From Mariniphaga sp041684965 (GTDB lineage Bacteria > Bacteroidota > Bacteroidia > Bacteroidales > Prolixibacteraceae), in the NCBI GenBank assembly GCA_041684965.1, contig JAWLGR010000001.1, forward strand, positions 124,001 through 188,000: a stretch of DNA of 64,000 nucleotides. Reading direction: 5' to 3'. Below the pieces are notes generated by a model, which saw only the letters and a list, made by a program, of their open reading frames with translations, made no database searches and was not told the origin of the DNA. A program made the position numbers and the translations under genes. The number at the start of each line of letters is the position of its first letter. Position 1 is the stretch's first letter. Positions 55,403-63,566 of the stretch are shown in pieces.

Positions 55403-55914
55403 TGAAGCTGAACTAAAAATTTCCGGGCCTAATGAACAACCTTTAGCAGGTTTACTTTAACCCGGTAATATTGCGGTTCTTTTTATAGTCGCATACAAAC
55501 TCTGGCAATGATTCTTTTGGATTGTTTTAGTGCCGTCAGATTTCAAGCATCTGTTGTTATCATAGAATGAGGGGTTAACTGATACATCCGTTTAATTTAT
55601 GTATTGTTTAGGCTAAAGTTATGCCTCATAATGGTTGGATGTATGATCCGGTACTTTTGTCTATTTGCCAGTTTCCTAATGTAAAATCAATATCGGTTTT
55701 TGCTGTAATTCCAATGTTTTGCATGATACCCCTTTATTGCCAATAGTTTTTGTTGGAAGAAAATTTAATTTTCAAACAATTTTTTATCCATGGGGTTAAA
55801 TGTTTGGAATAACAATCAGTGGTTAACTGTAAAAAATTTTGTTATTTTATTTTTTAATGAATTAATTTTTTTAATCATTCTTAATTCAGAAGTGCGAAAT
55901 TAAAACAATAAGAA
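55403..55914. other. 512-bp intergenic region before manC-like gene
   Basis: Apart from the possible terminator near its left end I see no gene. The right 150 bases are very A/T-rich and presumably contain the promoter of the next gene, but no TTTG/TAnnTTTG pair with correct spacing was found. Confidence 0.4.
55423..55482 (+). terminator. Possible rho-independent terminator after the Gfo/Idh/MocA gene
   Basis: CCGGG (55423-55427) pairs with CCCGG (55461-55465), and inside them AACCT-TTAGC-AGGTT (55438-55452) forms a perfect hairpin. A TTCTTTTTA stretch follows at 55477. The layout is split, so efficiency is uncertain. Confidence 0.4.
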
Positions 55915-56994
55915 ATGAAAAATATACATTGCCTGATAATGGCCGGAGGCTCCGGGACCCGTTTTTGGCCACGCAGCAGGACAACTAAACCCAAGCAATA
56001 TCTAAACCTGTTTGGTAATGAATCGCTTTTAGAATCCACCCTGCAACGTTTTGGTAATTTCATTGAGCCTGCAAATATATACATAGTTTCTGGCAAAGAT
56101 CAGGCAAGGGTATTGGAAATGCAGTCGCGTTTGATTCCAAAGGAAAATCTGATATATGAACCGGTGGGTAAAAATACCCTCCCCTGTATTGGTTTGGCAG
56201 CCATGTTTACTGAAAAGGAAAATCCGGATGGCATACTGGTGGTATCACCTTCCGATCACCTGATACACAATGATGAGCTGTTTCGCAACACTGTTCTGAA
56301 GGCTGCTCTAATAGCCGATGAAAAAGATGGTATAGTGACAATTGGTATTACACCTTCTTATCCTGCCACCGGTTATGGCTATATTCAGGTTGAGAAAGAA
56401 TTGGCAGAAGGAGATGAAATCAGGCAGTTTCAGGTTAAGAAGTTTGTTGAAAAACCTGATCGTGAAAAGGCTTCCTCCTATTTAAAACAAGGGGGCTTTT
56501 ATTGGAACAGCGGATTATTTGTTTTTAAGGTATCTGTTTTTATAAATGCCATTAAGCAATTTGCTCCTGATTTGTATTCCGACCTGAGGAAAATCCAGGC
56601 TGAAATTGGAAAACCATCTTTTGACCAGACATTGGATACTGTATACCGGGAAGTAAAGAGCATTTCGGTGGATTACGGAATCATGGAACATGCTAAAAAT
56701 ATTTACCTTGTAGAGGGTAATTTTCGATGGAATGACCTGGGAAGCTGGGAATCTGTTTATATGTTCAGCGAAAAGGATGAAAATCGTAATAGCAGTGTAG
56801 GAGAAACTATTTTTTTAAATTCTGAAAACTCATATGCCTACTGTGATGAAGGGCTTGTAGCGCTTATTGGCCTTGAGGATGTTATTGTTGTGAAGGAAGG
56901 CAATGCAATCCTTGTGTGTAAGCGAAATAAAGCAGAAGATGTAAAATTTATTGTAGAGCAATTAAAAAGCAGTAATAAAAATCAGTATTTGTAG
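55915..56994 (+). CDS. manC: Mannose-1-phosphate guanylyltransferase
   Basis: The enzyme makes GDP-mannose from GTP and mannose-1-phosphate. At 359 residues it is the short form without the C-terminal phosphomannose isomerase domain. Signature stretches are the nucleotide-binding MAGGSGTRFWPRSR (about 8-21), PKQYLNLFGNESLLESTLQR, VVSPSDHLI, the FVEKPDREKA region (about 180-189), GFYWNSGLFVFK and the product-site NFRWNDLGSWES. It is cytoplasmic. It is followed 30 bp later by a mutarotase of the rhamnose/fucose type. GDP-mannose is also the precursor of GDP-fucose, so a deoxy-hexose theme is possible. Confidence 0.93.
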   Translation: MKNIHCLIMAGGSGTRFWPRSRTTKPKQYLNLFGNESLLESTLQRFGNFIEPANIYIVSGKDQARVLEMQSRLIPKENLIYEPVGKNTLPCIGLAAMFTEKENPDGILVVSPSDHLIHNDELFRNTVLKAALIADEKDGIVTIGITPSYPATGYGYIQVEKELAEGDEIRQFQVKKFVEKPDREKASSYLKQGGFYWNSGLFVFKVSVFINAIKQFAPDLYSDLRKIQAEIGKPSFDQTLDTVYREVKSISVDYGIMEHAKNIYLVEGNFRWNDLGSWESVYMFSEKDENRNSSVGETIFLNSENSYAYCDEGLVALIGLEDVIVVKEGNAILVCKRNKAEDVKFIVEQLKSSNKNQYL

Positions 56995-57024
56995 GTTACA
57001 GGAAAGGAAACAATATATTTATCT

Positions 57025-57372
57025 ATGGCTGAAACAAAAAGATATTGTAAAACACTTGACTTGCGGAACGATCCCCGGTTAATTGATGAGTATAAAAAGG
57101 TTCATGCCCCTGGTTCTGTATGGCCGGAAGTTTTAAAGGGTATGCGTGAAGTGGGAATTATTGATATGGAAATATACATCCTTGACAACCGGTTGTTTAT
57201 GATAATGGATACGGTTGCTGAATTTAATCATGATAAAGCTATGGAGGAATTGAGCAGGAAACCTCGCCAGACAGAGTGGGAGAAGTACGTGGCACAATTT
57301 CAAAAAACTTCATCCGGGGCTGCTGCTTCTGAAAAATGGAAGCAAATGGAGCGAATATTTAAGTTGGATTGA
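57025..57372 (+). CDS. L-rhamnose/L-fucose-type mutarotase (RhaM family)
   Basis: 115 residues, the normal family length for this small dimeric ferredoxin-like enzyme, which interconverts the alpha and beta anomers of 6-deoxyhexoses. Visible family features are KRYCKTLDLRNDPRLIDEYKK followed by H-A-P, WPEVLKGMREVGIIDMEIYI and LFMIMDTV. Tyr, His and Trp of these stretches form the pocket in known structures. The sequence resembles Bacteroidota proteins labelled L-fucose mutarotase slightly more than E. coli RhaM, so I leave the sugar open. It lies 30 bp after manC and is likely co-transcribed with it. Confidence 0.88.
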   Translation: MAETKRYCKTLDLRNDPRLIDEYKKVHAPGSVWPEVLKGMREVGIIDMEIYILDNRLFMIMDTVAEFNHDKAMEELSRKPRQTEWEKYVAQFQKTSSGAAASEKWKQMERIFKLD

Positions 57373-57674
57373 TAAAAATTCTTCTTTTATGATTTGTTGA
57401 TCGATTGATAGTTTCCATTTTCCTGGAAATAAGTGCAGAAATAAAGACATAAAGTAAGAAAAAATGTCCTTTCAGTATGAACAGTACTTTCTGTCCCTTT
57501 ATATGTATGCTGTTTGGGATGAGAGACCAGGAGCAAAAAAACTGTTGACAGTAGAACTTTAATGTGAGATCAAATTGAAGTTTAAAGCTGAATCGTAATA
57601 AAGTACAGTGTAAGGGAATTTTAGATTGAGGCAGCAATGGATATAACAGGTACAACTATAAATTTATTTTCATA
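57373..57674. other. 302-bp intergenic region before nucleoside hydrolase gene
   Basis: Nothing convincing on either strand; A/T-rich without an obvious promoter pair or terminator. Confidence 0.4.
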
Positions 57675-58670
57675 ATGATACAGTCGATGTATGTTTATTC
57701 TGTTGTTTTATTACTCACCGTTACTTGCTGTAATATTAAAGAAGGTATCCGAAATTCTGATAACAATCCGGTCAAAATAATTTTTGATACGGATATGGCA
57801 GGAGATGTGGATGATGTAGGTGCTCTTGCGGCACTGCATGCTATGGCTGATTTAGGTGAGGTTGAAATTCTGGGTGTCATGGCATCTGCAACTTATCCTT
57901 TTACTTTATTATGTGTTGATAGAATAAATACTTATTTTAATCGTGATTTTATACCTGTTGGTCAACTTAAGGGGTCAGGTTTTAATAGGGGAAGTTCTTT
58001 TTATGCTCAAAATATTGCCGAAGAGTTTTCTGGAACATTGCAATCTGCCGGTGATGCTCCAGATGCTGTTGACCAATATCGTAAGATTTTATCACAACAA
58101 CCTGATAACAGTGTGATTTTTCTAACCGTCGGATTTCTTACCAATTTGCGAAATTTAATTATCAGCGAACCAGATATGAACAGTAATCTTACCGGAAAGG
58201 AATTAATTAAGCAGAAGGTCCGGTTATGGGTGTGTATGGGCGGCCATTTTCCAAAAGGAAGGGAAGCAAATTTACGGGTTGACCCTGAAGCTTCAGAAGA
58301 AGCTATTAATAATTGGCCAACTGAAATTATTTTTTGTGGATGGGAACCAGGGAAAATGAATACTGGTGATTCGATTCTTTATTTGCCTGAAACCAGTCCT
58401 GTTCGCAGAGCTTATGAATCATTTGGACGTATTCCTCATAAAAGCTGGGACCAGGTAGCAACATTGTATGCGGTTAGGGGTATTGATAACGGACCATTTG
58501 CTCACCATTGGAAGTTGTCCGGTCCGGGGCAGATAATTGTTGATAAAAATGATGGCAGCAATACCTGGAAGGAAGATTCACACGGTACTCACCGGCACCT
58601 GATTCAGATAGGCCTGGACAAAGAAATAGCACGGGAAATCAATGCATTAATGATGTACTTGCCAAAATGA
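57675..58670 (+). CDS. Exported nucleoside hydrolase (IUNH-type) lipoprotein
   Basis: 331 residues. The N-terminal hydrophobic stretch VVLLLTVTC, followed by a second Cys, forms a probable lipobox, so this member is exported. The calcium-binding signature DxDxxxDxDD is intact at residues 38-47 (D38, D40, D44, D46, D47). GFLTNLRNLI and the His-rich end (THRHLIQIGLDKE) also fit. Family enzymes cleave N-glycosidic bonds of nucleosides to ribose and base. Many exported Bacteroidota members are of unknown specificity and might act on other glycosylamines. Start ATG 57675 or 57687. Confidence 0.88.
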   Translation: MIQSMYVYSVVLLLTVTCCNIKEGIRNSDNNPVKIIFDTDMAGDVDDVGALAALHAMADLGEVEILGVMASATYPFTLLCVDRINTYFNRDFIPVGQLKGSGFNRGSSFYAQNIAEEFSGTLQSAGDAPDAVDQYRKILSQQPDNSVIFLTVGFLTNLRNLIISEPDMNSNLTGKELIKQKVRLWVCMGGHFPKGREANLRVDPEASEEAINNWPTEIIFCGWEPGKMNTGDSILYLPETSPVRRAYESFGRIPHKSWDQVATLYAVRGIDNGPFAHHWKLSGPGQIIVDKNDGSNTWKEDSHGTHRHLIQIGLDKEIAREINALMMYLPK

Positions 58671-58712
58671 ACTGTGTTAATATGACAAAACTATAAAAAG
58701 GATATTGAATTT

Positions 58713-58832
58713 ATGAGTCGAAGTGAAAAGCTGTTTTTACCATTTGAACTGGCAGGAATGCGTTTTGCCAAATATCACGTTGAAACATATCTGATTATAT
58801 TTTTCCCTGGGATAATTAAAAAAAGTAACTGA
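58713..58832 (+). pseudogene. Short frame, possible remnant of an Old Yellow Enzyme-type oxidoreductase
   Basis: A 39-codon frame reads SEKLFLPFELAGMRFAK and then goes into unrelated sequence and a stop. The front resembles the usual N-terminus of flavin oxidoreductases (LFxPFELxGxxLxNRIV). It breaks off where NRIVMAPM should follow. No further coding similarity is seen before 58895. Chance resemblance cannot be excluded. Confidence 0.3.
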
Positions 58833-58894
58833 GTTCTTGTCTTTTTTCCTGTTGTTTCCCTTCGATTTTCTTATATTTAGTATAAACTATTAAA

Positions 58895-60127
58895 ATGTCT
58901 GTTATGAATGCTTCAATTCAGGATAAAGTTAAAACATTTATATTAGAAGGAGTTGCTGAACAATCTTTTGTAGCACGATCCGATTCATTTTGGAAAAAAC
59001 TGAAATCAGTAGGTACTGAGTTATGGCTTGATACAGGTGACATGGAAGATGCTGAAAAGATATGGTCGTCCGAAATGACGGCGCTGACAACGAATAATAC
59101 ACTGGTGAACAAAGAAATTCAGAAAGGTATTTACGACGATTTTATTGTCAAAGCCGCCGAGATTGTAAAGCCCCTGCCAATTGAGCAACAAATTATTGAA
59201 ATTGCCTATATGTTAAATGCCCGGCATGGTTTGAGGCTGGCAAGAAGATTCGGTGGGATGGTAAGTGTTGAACTTCATACGGCTATTGCTCATGATATTG
59301 ATGCCACCATAGATTATGGAAAACGCTATTTTGATCTATGTCCTGAACAGTTCCTGGTAAAAGTCCCTTATACTGCCGCCGGTTTGATTGCTGCCAGAAA
59401 GCTTCGTGAATTGGGAATAAACATAAATTTTACCCTTGAGTTTTCAACCCGGCAAAATGTTATGGTAGCAGCTATTACTAAACCGAATTACCAAAATGTA
59501 TTTTTGGGCAGAATAGGTTCTTATATTAGCGACAATCAATTAGGGGATGGCAACGGTGCTGGTGAACGCACAGTTTTGGAAACCCAAAAATGGATAAAAG
59601 AATTAACAGGTAATAATCCCCGGCCTTCAAAACTGATAGCCGCCAGCCTTCGTAGTTACCAACAACTGGAAGACCTTGCAGGGGTGGATGTATATACAAT
59701 GCCAGTTAAAGTAGCTAAAGAAGGAAAGATGAAGTTAAGCGGAAATTTTCAAAACAGGCTTTCGGAGATTTATTCAATTGGTATCAATCCCGAGTCTTCC
59801 GTTTTTTTTCCTGAAAAACTGTGGGATGTGAGGGATACTGAGCTGGAACTTGCTTTAAGCCTGGGTAAAAACTGTCCACACGACGGGAATGAACTTATCG
59901 ACAGGGTGCATAAAGCAGGATGTGGTGATATGTTCCCATGGCTGAGTGACACCGATTTGCATCATATCAAGGTGGATGGGAAAATTCCGGTTCATAAACG
60001 CTGGGCAGAACGTATAGCGAACGGGGAACTTGCTATTGACACGTTGCTGAACCTGGCAGGATTGGCCAGTTTTGCTACCGATCAGGCAAGCCTGGATGAG
60101 CGAATTAAGGGAATTATTGCAAGATGA
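58895..60127 (+). CDS. Transaldolase-family protein
   Basis: The cytoplasmic class I aldolase barrel has 410 residues. The Schiff-base lysine is K156 in FLVKVPYTAAG. The N-terminal TTNNTLVNKE (about 69-78) corresponds to the TTNP-type motif of transaldolases, and INFTLEFSTRQN and AASLRSYQQLEDLAGVDVYT supply further active-site strands. It is longer than typical transaldolase (about 320), mainly through the N-terminal 60 residues and a C-terminal extension. It may act in the pentose phosphate pathway or in a specialised sugar cleavage such as sulfo- or deoxysugar breakdown. The context of a sugar mutarotase, a LacI regulator and a permease favours sugar catabolism. Confidence 0.87.
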   Translation: MSVMNASIQDKVKTFILEGVAEQSFVARSDSFWKKLKSVGTELWLDTGDMEDAEKIWSSEMTALTTNNTLVNKEIQKGIYDDFIVKAAEIVKPLPIEQQIIEIAYMLNARHGLRLARRFGGMVSVELHTAIAHDIDATIDYGKRYFDLCPEQFLVKVPYTAAGLIAARKLRELGININFTLEFSTRQNVMVAAITKPNYQNVFLGRIGSYISDNQLGDGNGAGERTVLETQKWIKELTGNNPRPSKLIAASLRSYQQLEDLAGVDVYTMPVKVAKEGKMKLSGNFQNRLSEIYSIGINPESSVFFPEKLWDVRDTELELALSLGKNCPHDGNELIDRVHKAGCGDMFPWLSDTDLHHIKVDGKIPVHKRWAERIANGELAIDTLLNLAGLASFATDQASLDERIKGIIAR

Positions 60128-60461
60128 AATATCTTGTCAGGTTTCCGCAGAGTTAATCAGAACAATTAGATGGCCGAGGCTGGAATCTGAAATATTTAAT
60201 GACAGCAATGTCTAGTAATTTCTGTATCATCTGGAAAAGAACAGGATTGAGAGATATTATTTCATCAAAAAATTAAATATTCCTATATTCAAACTGATAA
60301 AAGCTTTAAAAGAAGTTGATTTGACATGAAGGCAATAAATACTTTTTAATAGAATGATTGACTGAAATTGGATTGATGCTGCATTTTCAGTGGCTTCTAT
60401 GAAAGTGAAGGCAAACAAAAAAAATGAAATAATCGAAAATTTAAACCTAAGAAGATAATCC
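60128..60461. other. 334-bp intergenic region before the PHP-domain gene
   Basis: No gene or clear signal recognised; A/T-rich toward the right end. Confidence 0.4.
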
Positions 60462-62084
60462 ATGAAAAAATCACGGAGAAATTTTATTAAAAAATCAGCC
60501 CTGGGAGCAACGGGACTGGCCCTCGGGGCACAGATTTCAACAACTGCGGGGATGGGTAAGGATTTTGTTTCTGGTTCTGTGTCAGGGTATGGTAATGAGA
60601 GTGATAAAAAACTTTATTGGGGTGATTTGCACAATCACAATGCCATAGGCTATGCAAAAGGTACCCTGGAAAGATCGTTCAAAATTGCATCAGGACATCT
60701 GGACTTTTTCTGTTTAACTCCCCATACACAATGGCCCGACATGCCTGTGATGCCCCAGAACGCTCATCAAAAGTGGATTGATGGATTCAAAGTGGCAAAA
60801 GATAATTGGGAACATCTGCTTAAGGCAGTTCGGGGTTTTCATAAACCGGGTAAGTTCGTTACATTCCTTGGTTACGAGTGGCATTCAAATTACTGTGGGG
60901 ATTTATGCATAATTTTTCCTAATGACACTGAAGAGTTACTTTATTTCAAGGATGTGAAGGAGTTTCAGCAATACGCCAAAAAGAAGAAAGCCATTTTAAT
61001 TCCTCACCATCCTGCCTACAAACAAGGGTGGCGGGGGCAGGATTGGGGGGTGTTGGATTCAGAGATATCACCTGTTGCTGAAATTTATTCAGAACATGGA
61101 AATGCCGAATCGGATCGTTCGGAAATTCGATATATACGCCATAGTATGGGAGGACGCAGTACCCAAAATACACTTCAGACACTCTGGCAACAAGGTGTAA
61201 GGGTTGGGGTCGTTGCAAGTACCGATGACCACTTAGGTTTTCCGGGAGCTTACGGAGAAGGGCTTGCTGCAGTTTATGCTGACGATCTTTCCCGGGAATC
61301 AATACTGGAAGCTGTGAAAGCGAAACGTACTTATGGTGTAAGTAAAGACCGCATTGAACTTGATTTCCGGCTTAACGGCCATTATATGGGAGAATCCATT
61401 CCTCAGACAGAACGACGTCATGTAATGGTGAAGGTAAAAGGCAGGGATGTCGTAGATCGGGTAGAAATTTTAAAAAATAACCAGGTAATTTACAGAAACC
61501 ATCCGATTGACAAATTGCCGGATGTCAGAAAATGGCAAAAACCTGTTTTGTGCCGTGTGGAATTTGGATGGGGACCCTGGGGGGATTTAAGCATGGAAAG
61601 GATTTGTGACTGGAGCTTTGGCATTGAGATTACGAACGGAACATTGCTTTCTGCCACACCTTGCTTTCAGTCAGGACCTTTTGATGAAAATCGTTTTAAT
61701 GAATTGAAGGTGACTGGAAATACCTGCCGGATTACTTCATATACTTCCCGTAAACAGGCATTCGCAGAGCTGGCAACAAACAGCATCATTCTGGAAATCC
61801 AGGGATCTCCTGATACAAATATGATGCTTTCAATGGACAAACCTGAAAAAATGAGTTCAAAGTTTATTTTTAAAAATCTTGAAAATTCAAATGAAATATT
61901 TTTTACCGGACCTTTCACTTCCGAATCATTTATGGTGCACCGGCTGGTGTTTAATGAAAATTATTTTACCGCATTTGAATTTGATGATACGAATTCAAAA
62001 AAATCAAGCGATTGGTACTATGCCCGGGTAACCCAATCGAACGGGAGCCTGGCCTGGTCGAGCCCTGTTTGGGTTGGTGAATGA
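60462..62084 (+). CDS. Exported PHP-domain / DUF3604-like metal-dependent hydrolase
   Basis: 540 residues with a twin-arginine signal (SRRNFIKKSALGATGLALGA). The polymerase-and-histidinol-phosphatase (PHP) fold starts at YWGDLHNHNAIG with D55, H57 and H59. It continues with FCLTPHTQWPDMP, LGYEWHS, ILIPHHPAYKQGW, IYSEHGNAE and VVASTDDHLGFPG, together giving the His/Asp trinuclear metal set. A C-terminal beta region (about 300-540) ends WYYARVTQSNGSLAWSSPVW, typical of DUF3604-type proteins. Known relatives are phosphoesterase-like. The substrate here is unknown, but periplasmic location and sugar-gene neighbours suggest a glycan or phosphosugar. Confidence 0.85.
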   Translation: MKKSRRNFIKKSALGATGLALGAQISTTAGMGKDFVSGSVSGYGNESDKKLYWGDLHNHNAIGYAKGTLERSFKIASGHLDFFCLTPHTQWPDMPVMPQNAHQKWIDGFKVAKDNWEHLLKAVRGFHKPGKFVTFLGYEWHSNYCGDLCIIFPNDTEELLYFKDVKEFQQYAKKKKAILIPHHPAYKQGWRGQDWGVLDSEISPVAEIYSEHGNAESDRSEIRYIRHSMGGRSTQNTLQTLWQQGVRVGVVASTDDHLGFPGAYGEGLAAVYADDLSRESILEAVKAKRTYGVSKDRIELDFRLNGHYMGESIPQTERRHVMVKVKGRDVVDRVEILKNNQVIYRNHPIDKLPDVRKWQKPVLCRVEFGWGPWGDLSMERICDWSFGIEITNGTLLSATPCFQSGPFDENRFNELKVTGNTCRITSYTSRKQAFAELATNSIILEIQGSPDTNMMLSMDKPEKMSSKFIFKNLENSNEIFFTGPFTSESFMVHRLVFNENYFTAFEFDDTNSKKSSDWYYARVTQSNGSLAWSSPVWVGE

Positions 62085-62465
62085 AATTGAACGACTTCAC
62101 TTCTATAGCTTATCCATATTACCTGCCTGTTTCATTCATTTAGGTGTGTCCAGATGATAAGATGTCAGTTCTGTTTATCCTTGATGAGGCAACTCACATT
62201 GGGCCGGAAGGTGCTGTTTCATTCCGAAAACAGTCATCCATTCAGTAATTTTCAAAAGTCAGGTATGGATGCCTTTTTATAAAAAATCTGTGCCTTCTGT
62301 CAGATTTTAAAACTTGGGAGGGTTGAGGAGTCAATGTTTTAATCTTTACTATCAATCCAATTAATCAATGCAGAATAAGAGTTTTTGAGGGCTTTTCAAG
62401 AGGTTGAATCAGATATAAATTTTCGAAATATTTGAAAATTTTCCTGAGTTCACGATTTATTTAAA
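62085..62465. other. Intergenic region upstream of the LacI operator
   Basis: Between the PHP-domain gene and the operator there is no gene. The only evident signal in the gap is the operator/promoter overlap at its right end. Confidence 0.45.
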
Positions 62466-62495
62466 AAGAATTGCACAAACGTTTGTGCAATTCTT
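62466..62495. promoter_or_regulatory. Perfect 30-bp palindromic LacI-family operator
   Basis: Half-site AAGAATTGCACAAAC is followed directly by its exact reverse complement, with centre AACGTT between 62480 and 62481. This central CG-type palindrome is the form bound by LacI/GalR regulators. It is 30 bp upstream of the LacI gene, so autoregulation is the natural reading. Confidence 0.85.
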
Positions 62496-62513
62496 AAAAA
62501 TTATGCAGATTTG
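62482..62513 (+). promoter_or_regulatory. Putative promoter of the LacI gene, overlapping the operator
   Basis: TTTG (62482-62485), inside the right arm of the palindrome, is followed after exactly 20 bases by CAGATTTG (62506-62513), seven of eight to TAnnTTTG. A bound repressor would cover the -33 box. The transcript would begin only a few bases before ATG 62525. Confidence 0.45.
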
Positions 62514-62524
62514 TTTTATTGCAA

Positions 62525-63547
62525 ATGAAAAGGAAGGTAAAAAATATTCAGGAGCTGGCCGAACAGCTTCATTTATCTCCCACTACTGTTTCGCGTGTGC
62601 TGAATGGGAAAGCCGAAACTTATAGGATAAGTGAATCCACAAGTAAACGTGTTACAGCCGCAGCCAAAAGATTTCAATATTATCCGAACCGGATTGCCAG
62701 GGGTTTAAAGTTGGAGAAAACAGAAACCATTGGTTTAATAATTCCTGATATTGGTAATCCTTATTTTGGATCAATAGCAAAAACTATTGAATTGGCAGCT
62801 CGGGCAAGCGGATTTTCAATCATCCTTTGCGATAGCCTGGATGATGAAACAACCGAAGAAGAAGCAATAAATTTACTTACAGGCAGAAAAGCCGATGGTA
62901 TTATTGTTGCTCCGGCCGGCAATAGGAGCGGGCTTTTGGTTGATATTTACCGCAGGGGCATACCTGTTATTGTCATTGACCGTTATCTGGCCGGGACCAA
63001 TCTTCCTTTCGTCGCCACCGATAATTATGCAGGTGCATATCGTGCAGTGGAATATCTGATTGGAATGGGGCACAGGAATATTGCCTGCATTCAGGGCAAA
63101 AACGATATTTCCTCCAATTCTGATCGTGTGAGAGGTTACTGTGATGCTTTACAGAAGCATCAAATTGAAGTGAACCCTGACTTTATAACAGGCAATGATT
63201 TTGGTGAGGAAAACGGATTTATTCAAACGCACAAATTATTGGGACAATCCAATAAAATCACTGCTATTCTTGCTTTAAGTAACCTGATATCACTTGGTGT
63301 GCTCCGTGCACTGAAACAGGCCGGACTTGCAGTTCCTTCAGATATTTCTATTGTGTCGTTCGATGAACAAGCCTATTCAGCTTTTCTTGCCTGCCCGATG
63401 ACCACAGTTGAACAGCCTTGTGAAGAAATTGGGAAATCAGCAATGGAAAGTATGCTTAAAATGCTGCGTAACGGGAATAACAATAGTGCTGAAAACTATG
63501 TTCTGCCTCCAAAGCTCATTATTCGTGATTCTGTAAAAAAACAATAA
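62525..63547 (+). CDS. LacI/GalR-family transcriptional regulator
   Basis: About 340 residues. The helix-turn-helix (VKNIQELAEQLHLSPTTVSR, then VLNG) sits at the N-terminus and the hinge helix is YYPNRIARGLK. The effector domain follows, with ETIGLIIPDIGNPYFGSIA, VIVIDRYL, GHRNIACIQG and SIVSFDEQAYSAF. I use ATG 62525; an in-frame TTG six bases upstream is the only alternative. The perfect palindrome upstream is the presumed operator. It probably senses a sugar taken up by the adjoining permease gene, 19 bp downstream. Confidence 0.95.
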   Translation: MKRKVKNIQELAEQLHLSPTTVSRVLNGKAETYRISESTSKRVTAAAKRFQYYPNRIARGLKLEKTETIGLIIPDIGNPYFGSIAKTIELAARASGFSIILCDSLDDETTEEEAINLLTGRKADGIIVAPAGNRSGLLVDIYRRGIPVIVIDRYLAGTNLPFVATDNYAGAYRAVEYLIGMGHRNIACIQGKNDISSNSDRVRGYCDALQKHQIEVNPDFITGNDFGEENGFIQTHKLLGQSNKITAILALSNLISLGVLRALKQAGLAVPSDISIVSFDEQAYSAFLACPMTTVEQPCEEIGKSAMESMLKMLRNGNNNSAENYVLPPKLIIRDSVKKQ

Positions 63548-63566
63548 TAATTAAAATTCTAATCTT

